Below, in pieces: positions 25,886-32,761 of a stretch of 64,000 nucleotides of DNA. The first letter of the stretch is position 1. The number at the start of each line of letters is the position of its first letter. The notes beneath the pieces are model-generated. The model worked only from the letters and a program-made list of their open reading frames with translations, ran no database searches and was not told the origin of the DNA. This DNA is from Brevundimonas sp. UBA6550. Its GTDB lineage: Bacteria > Pseudomonadota > Alphaproteobacteria > Caulobacterales > Caulobacteraceae. The stretch is from assembly GCF_002434505.1 (NCBI RefSeq), contig NZ_DJKE01000010.1, forward strand, positions 34,646 to 98,645, read 5' to 3'. Made by a program: the position numbers and the translations under genes.

Positions 25886-26137
25886 ATGAATTGGAGCGTA
25901 GCGAAAGCCAAGGACAACTTCTCCGAAGTCATCCGAAAATCCCGCACTGAAGGCCCACAGGAGATTTCCCTGCATGGCGAGGCCGCTGCGGTGGTGATCT
26001 CCGCGGAGGATTTCCGACGCCTGAAAGACCCCCGAGCGTCGCGCGATTTCAAGGATTGGCTGCTGAACGGTCCATCTCTGGACGGCGTCGATTTGGAACG
26101 CGACCGCCGACCGGCGAGGGAGATTGATCCTTTCTGA
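25886..26137 (+). CDS. Phd/YefM-type antitoxin
   Basis: An 83-residue antitoxin for the PIN toxin that follows. MNWSVAKAKDNFSEVIRKS and PQEISLHGEAAAVVISAEDF are a typical Phd/YefM DNA-binding and dimer domain; RASRDFKDWLLNG through the C-terminus is the toxin-binding tail. ATG 25886 has GGAG 8 bp upstream; the longer frame from 25826 lacks conserved sequence. The stop overlaps the toxin start by one base (TGATG). Confidence 0.85.
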   Translation: MNWSVAKAKDNFSEVIRKSRTEGPQEISLHGEAAAVVISAEDFRRLKDPRASRDFKDWLLNGPSLDGVDLERDRRPAREIDPF

Positions 26138-26553
26138 TGTTCCTGCTCGACACCAACGTCATCAGCGAACCCAAGCGCGCCCGTCCCGATGCTGGAGTGG
26201 TTGCGTGGCTGGCGGATCAACTGCTTTCGGACCTGCACCTCAGCGCCATCACCGTAGGCGAGCTTCGACGCGGTATCGTGCGATTGGAGCCGGGGCGGCG
26301 GCGTGACGATCTGGACTATTGGCTGACGGATCTCGTCTTACGGTATGATGCCCGCATTCTGCCGGTCGATCTGGAGGTCATCGAGCGTTGGGCCGCCTTG
26401 GCGGAAACCGCCCGCGCCCTTGGGCGTCCGTCGGAAATGACGGACGAGTTGATCGCGGCGACGGCTCACGTTCACGGGCTGACGCTGGTCACCCGAAATC
26501 TTCGCCACTTCGAACATAGCGGCTGTCGTCTGCTCTCGCCGTGGAGCGAATGA
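26137..26553 (+). CDS. vapC: PIN-domain toxin (VapC/FitB-like)
   Basis: A 138-residue PIN domain ribonuclease. Acidic residues: Asp5 in LLDTNVIS, Glu42 in VGELRRG, Asp103 in EMTDELIAA; the fourth site is LVTRN, with Asn where many VapC have Asp, as in FitB-type toxins. Its TGA overlaps the ATG of the helicase gene (ATGA at 26550-26553), so the toxin gene drives translation into a DNA-repair gene, mirroring the vapC-trpF arrangement at 1.7 kb. The two toxins are not close homologues of each other. Confidence 0.87.
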   Translation: MFLLDTNVISEPKRARPDAGVVAWLADQLLSDLHLSAITVGELRRGIVRLEPGRRRDDLDYWLTDLVLRYDARILPVDLEVIERWAALAETARALGRPSEMTDELIAATAHVHGLTLVTRNLRHFEHSGCRLLSPWSE

Positions 26554-29177
26554 CGGCCCTTCCGCCCCTGTTCGCCGACTGGTTCGCGTCGCGCGGTTGG
26601 TCGCCCCGGCGGCATCAGCTGGAGATGGTCGCGGCGGGTGAAGCGGGCCGGCACGCCCTGCTGGTCGCGCCGACAGGCGGGGGCAAGACGCTGGCGGGGT
26701 TTCTGCCCAGTCTGATCGATCTGGCCGAGCGTGGCCCCAGGCCGCAGACAGGGCCGGGGTCGGGGGTGCATACGCTTTATCTGTCGCCGCTGAAGGCCCT
26801 GACGACCGACGTCGAGCGCAATCTGATGACGCCGATCCGCGAGATCGGGCTGAACATCCATGTCGAGACGCGCACGGGCGACACGAAGCAGTCCAAGCGC
26901 CAGCGCCAGCGGGACTTCCCGCCCGACATCCTGCTGACCACGCCCGAGCAGTTGGCCCTGTTCTGCGCCTGGGAGGGCGCACGGGCCTATTTCGCCGATC
27001 TGAAATGCGTGGTGCTGGACGAGGTGCACGCGATCTGGAGCGGCAAACGGGGCGATCTGCTGTCGCTGGGCCTGGGCCGGTTGCAGAGTTTTGCCCCCCA
27101 GATGCGGCGGGTGGGGCTGAGCGCGACCATCGAAGACCCCGATCTGATCCGGGAGTGGCTGGCGCCGGGCGATGCGGATGCAAAGAACCCCTCCACCGCT
27201 TCGCGGTCCCCCTCCCCGCAAGGCGGGGAGGGGACGCTGGCCGACCTGTCTCCTCCCCATGCAAGGGGGAGGAGGACCGTCGAAGGCGATGAAGGGGCTC
27301 TTGACGCGGTGACTCTCGTGCGCGGCGACCCCGGCGCGCCGGCCGTCATCGACGTGCTGATCTCCGAGGGCAAGGTGCCGTGGGCGGGTCATACGGGCCA
27401 GCACGCCATTCCCGAAGTCTACGCCGCCATCCAGCGCTCGACCCTGGCCCTGATCTTCGTCAACACCCGCTGGCAGTCGGAGTTCGTGTTCCAGCAGCTG
27501 TGGGCGATCAACGACGACGACCTGCCCATCGGCCTGCACCACGGCTCCCTGGCGGCGGAGCAACGCCGCAAGATCGAGGCGGCCATGGCGCGGGGCGACC
27601 TGCGGGCGGTCGTCTGCACCTCCACCCTGGACCTCGGCATCGACTGGGGCGACGTGGATCTGGTCATCCAGATGGCGGCGCCCAAGGGGTCAAGCCGTCT
27701 GGTCCAGCGCATCGGTCGGGCCAACCACCGGCTGGACGAGCCGTCGCGCGCCCTGCTGGTGCCCGCCAGCCGGTTCGAGATGCTGGAATGCCAGGCGGCG
27801 CGAGAGGCCGTCGCCGCCAACGCCTTCGACTGGGAACCGATCCACATCGGCACCCTGGACACCCTGGCCCAGCACGTCATGGGGGTCGCCTGTTCCGAAC
27901 CCTTCGACATGCAGGCCCTGTATGACGAGATCATCGGCTGCGGCCCCTATCGCGACCTGACGTGGGAGCAGTTCGAGGAGGTGGTCGATTTCGTCGCCAC
28001 CGGCGGATATGCGCTTCGAACCTATGACCGCTTCGCCCGCATCGTGCGGACCCAAGACGGGCGCTGGAAGGTGCGAAACCAGCAGATCGCCCAGCGCCAT
28101 CGCATGAATGTCGGCGCCATCGTCTCGGCCGGAACCCTGAACGTCCGCGTCGCCAGCCGCCGAGGCGGGGCCTCTCGCCAACTGATCGGCGGGCGCAAGG
28201 TGGGCGAGGCCGAGGAGTGGTATTTCGAACAGCTGACGCCCGGCGACACCTTCCAGTTCGCCGGCCAGATCTGGGCGTTTCAGGGCATTACCGGAACCGA
28301 CGCCCTGGTCACCCACGCCAATGACAAGGACCCCAAGATCCCGTCCTGGGGCGGGTCGAAGTTCCCGCTGTCCACCTCCCTGGCCGACCGGGTGCGCGAC
28401 ATGGTGCAAGACCGCGACCACTGGCGCGTCCTGCCGCCCGACGTGCAGGAATGGCTGGAGCTGCAGGAGGCACGCTCGGTCATTCCCGACGCCGAATCCA
28501 TGCTGGTCGAGACCTTCCCGCGCGGCAGTCGGCATTTCCTGGTCGCCTATCCGTTCGAGGGCAATCTGGCCCACACGACCTTGTGCATGCTGCTGACCCG
28601 GCGGCTGGACCGGCTGGGCGTCGGGCCGCTGGGGTTCGTCGTCACCGACTATTCGCTGGCCATATGGTCGATCCGACCGATGGACGGGATCGACCTGGAC
28701 GCCCTGTTCCAGCCGGACATGCTGGGCGACGATCTGGAGGCCTGGCTGGAGGAAAGCTTCATGATGAAGCGGTCCTTCCGCAATTGCGCCCTGATCTCGG
28801 GCTTGATCGAGCGTCGCCAGCCCGGCGCCGAGAAGACCGGCCGGCAGGTGACCTTCTCCACCGATCTGATCTACGACGTGCTGCGCCGCCATCAACCCGA
28901 CCATCTGCTGCTGAAGACCGCCCGCGCCGATGCGGCGTCCGGCCTGCTGGACGTGTCGCGTCTGGGCCAGATGCTGGCGCGGATCGAGGGGCGAATCCGC
29001 CATCAGCCCCTGACGCGCCCGTCGCCCTTCTGCGTGCCGGTGCTGGTCCAGATCGGGCGCGAGCGGGTGGGCGGGGACGCCGCCGAAATGATCCTGGACG
29101 AAAGCGCCGAAATGCTGATCGCCGAAGTCTTGGACGACGACGAACCGGGCGCCGTCACGGGCGCGGCGGCATCATGA
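26550..29177 (+). CDS. Ligase-associated DEXH helicase (Lhr-type)
   Basis: An 875-residue helicase of the ligase-associated DNA damage response. Walker A is APTGGGKTLAGF (residues 40-47 core), motif II is VVLDEVHAIW, motif III LSATIEDP, motif VI RIGRANHR; then the Lhr winged-helix and C-terminal domains (HVMGVACSEPFDM, VEWYFEQL-like EEWYFEQLTPGD). The start ATG 26550 has GGAG 6 bp upstream and overlaps vapC; GTG 26541 would add three residues. Residues about 210-253 are translated repeat sequence (see repeat entry) inserted between the RecA domains. The stop overlaps pdeM. Confidence 0.92.
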   Translation: MTALPPLFADWFASRGWSPRRHQLEMVAAGEAGRHALLVAPTGGGKTLAGFLPSLIDLAERGPRPQTGPGSGVHTLYLSPLKALTTDVERNLMTPIREIGLNIHVETRTGDTKQSKRQRQRDFPPDILLTTPEQLALFCAWEGARAYFADLKCVVLDEVHAIWSGKRGDLLSLGLGRLQSFAPQMRRVGLSATIEDPDLIREWLAPGDADAKNPSTASRSPSPQGGEGTLADLSPPHARGRRTVEGDEGALDAVTLVRGDPGAPAVIDVLISEGKVPWAGHTGQHAIPEVYAAIQRSTLALIFVNTRWQSEFVFQQLWAINDDDLPIGLHHGSLAAEQRRKIEAAMARGDLRAVVCTSTLDLGIDWGDVDLVIQMAAPKGSSRLVQRIGRANHRLDEPSRALLVPASRFEMLECQAAREAVAANAFDWEPIHIGTLDTLAQHVMGVACSEPFDMQALYDEIIGCGPYRDLTWEQFEEVVDFVATGGYALRTYDRFARIVRTQDGRWKVRNQQIAQRHRMNVGAIVSAGTLNVRVASRRGGASRQLIGGRKVGEAEEWYFEQLTPGDTFQFAGQIWAFQGITGTDALVTHANDKDPKIPSWGGSKFPLSTSLADRVRDMVQDRDHWRVLPPDVQEWLELQEARSVIPDAESMLVETFPRGSRHFLVAYPFEGNLAHTTLCMLLTRRLDRLGVGPLGFVVTDYSLAIWSIRPMDGIDLDALFQPDMLGDDLEAWLEESFMMKRSFRNCALISGLIERRQPGAEKTGRQVTFSTDLIYDVLRRHQPDHLLLKTARADAASGLLDVSRLGQMLARIEGRIRHQPLTRPSPFCVPVLVQIGRERVGGDAAEMILDESAEMLIAEVLDDDEPGAVTGAAAS
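27176..27309. repeat. Palindromic repeat embedded in helicase gene
   Basis: Inside the helicase frame. CCCCTCCACCGCTTCGCGGT then CCCCCTCCCCGCAAGGCGGG is the reverse complement of the left block of the 8019 repeat (GGGGACCGCGAAGCGGTGGAGGGG). TCTCCTCCCCATGCAAGGGG to GATGAAGGGGCTCTTGAC repeats the other blocks. The net inserted length is a multiple of three and is free of stops, giving a low-complexity loop rich in Ser, Pro, Gly and Arg (STASRSPSPQGGEG). Exact insertion ends are uncertain by a few bases. Confidence 0.85.
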
Positions 29178-29926
29178 ACGCGGCCCTGCGCCAGACCCTG
29201 GCCCCGGCGCGCCGGACCTGCGGGTCGCTGAGCGTGCGGGTCGCGGGCGAAGTGTGCGTGCTGCGATGTTCGGGGGCGATGTGGGTTCCGGCCCACCACA
29301 CCCTGATCGCCGCCGACCTGCACCTGGAAAAGGGGTCGGCCTTCGCCGTGCGCGGCCAGATGCTGCCCCCCTATGACAGCCGCGCGACCCTGGATCGGCT
29401 GGAGGCCGAGATCGAGGATCTGGCACCCGACCGGGTCGTCCTGCTGGGCGACAGTTTTCACGACACCAAGGCGGTTCCGCGCATGGCGGCCGAGGATCGG
29501 GCGCGGCTGGATCGGCTGGCGGCCGGGCGCGACTGGCTGTGGCTGGAGGGCAATCACGACCGCGAGGCCCTGAAGCGCGACGCCGAGAGCGTCAGCCGCC
29601 TGCCCGGCCGGATCGTCGGCGACATGACCCTGGGCGCGCTGCGGCTGACGCACGAGCCGGAGCCGCTGTCGGCCGACGACGACCGCCATGGCGAGGTCGC
29701 GGGGCACCTGCATCCGGCCGCGCGCGTCGCCGCCTATGGTCGGGGCGTGCGCCGGCCCTGTTTCGTCACGGACGGACGCCGGATCGTCCTGCCGGCCTTC
29801 GGGGCATTCACCGGGGGACTGAATGTGCGCGATCCGGCGGTCGCCGATCTGTTCGCGACCCCGCCCCTGGCCGCCGCGCTGGGGCGAGACCGGGTCCACG
29901 CCCTGGCCTGGTCCGTGCTGCGCTGA
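29174..29926 (+). CDS. pdeM: Ligase-associated endonuclease PdeM
   Basis: Calcineurin-like metallophosphoesterase of the ligase-associated DNA damage response, 250 residues. Metal-binding motifs: IAADLHLEKGSAF (DxH), VLLGDSFHD (GD), LEGNHDRE (GNHD), and the His in AGHLHPAARV. It follows the helicase with an ATGA overlap, so both are made together. In other bacteria the set also includes an ATP-dependent ligase and an exonuclease; neither is adjacent here. Confidence 0.9.
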   Translation: MNAALRQTLAPARRTCGSLSVRVAGEVCVLRCSGAMWVPAHHTLIAADLHLEKGSAFAVRGQMLPPYDSRATLDRLEAEIEDLAPDRVVLLGDSFHDTKAVPRMAAEDRARLDRLAAGRDWLWLEGNHDREALKRDAESVSRLPGRIVGDMTLGALRLTHEPEPLSADDDRHGEVAGHLHPAARVAAYGRGVRRPCFVTDGRRIVLPAFGAFTGGLNVRDPAVADLFATPPLAAALGRDRVHALAWSVLR

Positions 29927-30037
29927 ACCGCTGAGGCCCCGGCCGTTCGTAAAGCGTTCAGCACGACGCTTCACCGCGTCTTTGCAGGGGCGGGCGCAGA
30001 ACAGCGGCGGATCAACATCAGGGACGCCTCGCCAACC

Positions 30038-30507
30038 ATGCTCACGCCGCGCCGCATCGTCATGGCCGCCCGTCTGGTCTTCGTGATGGCCAGCCTGGGC
30101 ATGGCGGTGCTGATGTGGGTCCGTTCCAGGGGCTGGAACAGGTGTTCGGCCTGAACGACAAGACCGCTCATGCGATCGCCTTCTACGGCGTGGCCAGCGG
30201 CCTGTTCCTTATCGCCCCTCGCCAGCGTCGCGACGATCTTGCGCTTTTCGTCGTCGCAGCCGCCTTCGCCGCCGAACTGCTGCAGGGGCTGACGGGGCGC
30301 AGCGTTTCCATCGTCGACTTCCTGGCGGGATCGACCGGGGTGCTGGCCGCCTGGGCGCCGGGCCGCATCGAGCAGATCAGGCAGGCCTTCCGCCGGTCGC
30401 CGGATCTGACGTTCGGACAGATGGCCCGCGCCGACCGTAGACTGCGCCATCGTCGTATGGCGGTCGGGCGGCCCGGACCGTCGCTGGCCCAAACCGCCCT
30501 GGATTGA
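30038..30507 (+). pseudogene. VanZ-like membrane protein, frameshifted
   Basis: Two frames together give a VanZ-like protein. From ATG 30038 the sequence MLTPRRIVMAARLVFVMASL gives the first membrane helix, and the rest lies in another frame from about 30118: GPFQGLEQVFGLNDKTAHAI, AFAAELLQGLTGRSVSIVDF (VanZ core), then a polar tail to 30507. One G seems missing in the TGGGT run at 30116-30120. A start at GTG 30115 would give an intact but helix-less 130-residue protein. Real mutation or sequencing error cannot be told apart here. The preceding 110 bp (29927-30037) hold nothing I recognise. Confidence 0.65.
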
Positions 30508-30520
30508 TCGCGGCCTCGAT

Positions 30521-31828
30521 TCAGCCGCGCGGCGCGATCCGCCAGACGGTGTTGGACAGATCGTCGGCGACCAGCAGGATGCGCTTGTTCTGATCGAAGG
30601 ACACGCCCACCGGGCGGCCGCGCGCCTTGCCGTCCTTCAGGAAGCCGGTGGCGAAATCGACCGGCTGGCCGCTGGGCCTGCCGTTGTTGAAGGGCACGAA
30701 CACGACCTTGTAGCCCGACGGATCCTGACGGTTCCAACTGCCGTGCATGCCGATGAAGGCGCCGTTGGCGAACGGCCCGCCGAAACCGCCGTTGCGCGCG
30801 AAGTCCAGCCCCAGCGCCGCCACGTGCGAACCCAGGGCGTAGTCCGGCTTGATCGCGCGCGCCACCAGATCCGGCTTCTGCGGCATCACCCGCGGGTCCA
30901 GGTTCTGACCCCAATAGCTGTATGGCCAACCGTAGAAGGCGCCGTCCTTCACCTGGGTCAGATAGTCGGGCACCAGTTGCGGCCCCAGTTCGTCGCGCTC
31001 ATTCACCACCGACCACAACAGGCTGGTGCCGGGCTCGATGGCCAGGGCGGTGGGGTTGCGGATGCCGGTGGCGATGGTGCGGCGCGCGCCGGTCGCCCGG
31101 TCGATCTCCCACACCACGGCGCGTTCCTCCTCGACCTCCAGCCCGCGTTCGCCGATGTTGGAGTTTGAGCCGATGCCGACATACAGCTTGGTCCCGTCGG
31201 CGCTGGCCGTCATGGCCTTTGTCCAGTGGTGGTTCAGGCGCGACGGCAGTTCGGTGACCCGCTCGGGCGGGGTGGCGATGCCGGTCTGACCCGGCTGGAA
31301 CGGGAAGCGGACCAGGGCGTCCTGTTCGGCGACGTAGAGATAGCCGTCCACCCAGGCCAGACCGTAGGGGGCGTTCAGGTTCTCGACCAGAACGGTGCGC
31401 AGTTCCGGCACGCCGTCGTTGTTGGCGTCGCGCAACAGGGTGATGCGGTTGCCGCCGTCGATCTTGGTGTTGCCCTGTTTCTTGATGACGCCCGCGATGA
31501 CGTCCTTGGGCCGCACAGCCGGCGCGCCGCCGCCGCGTCCTTCGGCCACCAGAACGTCGCCGTTGGGCAGCACCAGCATCTGGCGCGGAATCTTCAGATC
31601 GGTGGCGAAGGCGCTGATGGTGAAGCCTTCGGGCACGGTGGGGGTCTCGCCGTTCCAGGCCGCCGGCGGGCTGATCTTCATGGCCGGCACCAGGGTCTCG
31701 TTGACCCTGGGCAGGTCGGGCGTCGCGCCCTTCTGGTTCAGCTTGGGATCGCTGGAGGAGCCGCAGGACGCCACGGTCAGGGCCATGGCCAGGGTCGCGG
31801 CGCTGGCGGCCAGGATGTTCTTGTTCAT
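30521..31828 (-). CDS. L-sorbosone/PQQ-type sugar dehydrogenase-like lipoprotein
   Basis: A 435-residue exported beta-propeller. The signal peptide ends in VASC (lipobox), so it is a lipoprotein. Propeller stretches include PRQMLVLPNGDVLVAEGRGG, NLNAPYGLAWVDGYLYVAEQ, TKAMTASADGTKLYVGIGS, ATGIRNPTALAIEP and FIGMHGSWNRQDPSGYKVVF, all typical of the sorbosone dehydrogenase/GDH-B family that uses PQQ. Activity and substrate are unproven. It overlaps the upstream DUF2231 gene (ATGA), a common partner that may be a membrane electron acceptor. Confidence 0.85.
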   Translation of the reverse strand: MNKNILAASAATLAMALTVASCGSSSDPKLNQKGATPDLPRVNETLVPAMKISPPAAWNGETPTVPEGFTISAFATDLKIPRQMLVLPNGDVLVAEGRGGGAPAVRPKDVIAGVIKKQGNTKIDGGNRITLLRDANNDGVPELRTVLVENLNAPYGLAWVDGYLYVAEQDALVRFPFQPGQTGIATPPERVTELPSRLNHHWTKAMTASADGTKLYVGIGSNSNIGERGLEVEEERAVVWEIDRATGARRTIATGIRNPTALAIEPGTSLLWSVVNERDELGPQLVPDYLTQVKDGAFYGWPYSYWGQNLDPRVMPQKPDLVARAIKPDYALGSHVAALGLDFARNGGFGGPFANGAFIGMHGSWNRQDPSGYKVVFVPFNNGRPSGQPVDFATGFLKDGKARGRPVGVSFDQNKRILLVADDLSNTVWRIAPRG

Positions 31829-32250
31829 CGGACGATCTCCCGATCGGCATAGGCGGTCCAGCCGGCGACCAGGACCAGCAGCGTGCAGAGAAGCGACAGG
31901 ATCAGACCGAAGGCGCCGACCGAGCTCCAGGCGTCCTGGCTGTGTTTGAAGGCGTTCACCAGGCCCAGAATCCAGGCCAGGGTCAGGCTCGCCACATGAA
32001 CGATCCGCCAGTTCGACCGCCCCCGGCGCAACGAAAGCACCAGATCGACAATGGAGAAGACGCCCGCCACGCCGCCGAACACCAGGGCCAGCGCGATCGA
32101 CCAGGCCGAGAAGTTCGACCACTGCATCTCCGCCGACCGCAGATAGGCGATGTCGGTGAACAGGGCGAAGGTGAACAGGGCGATCGGAAACGCCAGCAAC
32201 AGCCTGTGCAGCGGTCGGATCACCGCCCCGGAAATCTCATGGGTGTTCAT
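31825..32250 (-). CDS. DUF2231 membrane protein
   Basis: A 141-residue protein with four hydrophobic helices (LLLAFPIALFTFALFTDIAY, AWSIALALVFGGVAGVFSIV, VASLTLAWILGLVNAF, GLILSLLCTLLVLVAGW) and the DUF2231 start PLHRLLLAFPIALF. Histidines at the start of helices 1 and 3 could be haem or metal ligands, as proposed for this family, but no test exists here. It is translated with the sorbosone-dehydrogenase-like gene and may shuttle its electrons. Confidence 0.82.
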   Translation of the reverse strand: MNTHEISGAVIRPLHRLLLAFPIALFTFALFTDIAYLRSAEMQWSNFSAWSIALALVFGGVAGVFSIVDLVLSLRRGRSNWRIVHVASLTLAWILGLVNAFKHSQDAWSSVGAFGLILSLLCTLLVLVAGWTAYADREIVR

Positions 32251-32706
32251 GCCTGCCCTCTCCCAGTGTCAGGATGGGCTAACCGCCTGATCGCGAAATG
32301 GTTCACCGACCCGCCGAAGCCGGCCATGCGTCATTTCGCTGCGCGCGGCCTTATGGCTCCAGCTCGATGTCCCAGTACAGGAAATTCTATGCCGCAGACC
32401 GTCGCTCTATCCTCCTGACAAGGCGTGGATTTTTATACGGCCTCAAACGACCCCGGCCGCTTGGTCACCATATGGTCACCAAGCGGCACGAGTTCGAAGC
32501 AATGACCGTCAGTTCAAACCCACCAAGAAACACTACCAGAATCGCAGCCCAAATGGGCTCAGAGATTCGCTCATCTGAGCACTCACGAACGATCCCTGGC
32601 GTCTGCCGTCACCCGTCCATCAGTTAAATGCACTTGCGATGGTGGGACATCGACCACGCCGATTCCAAAGCGTTTGACGGGACGTTCAACGATCGCCGAC
32701 CCAACG
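32251..32706. other. Gene-free region before the receptor/chelatase operon
   Basis: About 450 bp without a convincing gene and with visibly lower GC than its surroundings. An open frame at 32298-32627 has no domain and unusual codons. The stretch ends at the receptor promoter. Apart from the palindrome at 32457-32486 I see no RNA gene or riboswitch. The low GC and lack of genes could mark an old insertion border. Confidence 0.5.
32457..32486. promoter_or_regulatory. 30-bp quasi-palindrome
   Basis: CCGCTTGGTCACCAT followed by ATGGTCACCAAGCGG: inverted arms of 15 bp with a single mismatch pair and no loop. It is too symmetrical for chance. It may be a dimeric regulator site or the hairpin end of a convergent transcript. 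It lies 276 bp before the receptor gene start. Confidence 0.55.
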
Positions 32707-32735
32707 TTGACAATGTTAGTACGTTATAACATTAC
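32707..32735 (+). promoter_or_regulatory. Putative promoter/operator of the receptor operon
   Basis: TTGACA (32707-32712) could be a -35 box, with CATTAC (32730-32735) 17 bp later as a weak -10. Overlapping it is an inverted repeat AATGTTA (32712-32718) … TAACATT (32727-32733), including the 8-bp palindrome GTTATAAC. Binding of a metal-responsive repressor (Fur, Zur, Irr class) here would block transcription; spacing is 3 bp longer than the usual Zur box, so the regulator is unknown. Confidence 0.5.
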
Positions 32736-32761
32736 CTCGGGCTCGTTACAGGGGGATTACG

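Noticed and set aside
32510..32540. Possible tRNA remnant (AGTTCAAACC)
   Set aside because: Only a T-loop-like decamer is seen; no matching stems or acceptor.
32298..32627. 109-codon open frame before the receptor operon
   Set aside because: No domain, no ribosome binding site, unusual composition, and it crosses the 30-bp palindrome. Treated as non-coding.
32712..32733. Canonical Zur box
   Set aside because: The half sites resemble it but the spacer is 3 bp too long, so I call only a generic operator.
32600..32761. Cobalamin riboswitch upstream of a BtuB-like receptor
   Set aside because: I looked for a B12-box (GCCACTG-like) and the conserved helices and found none; a protein operator is more likely.
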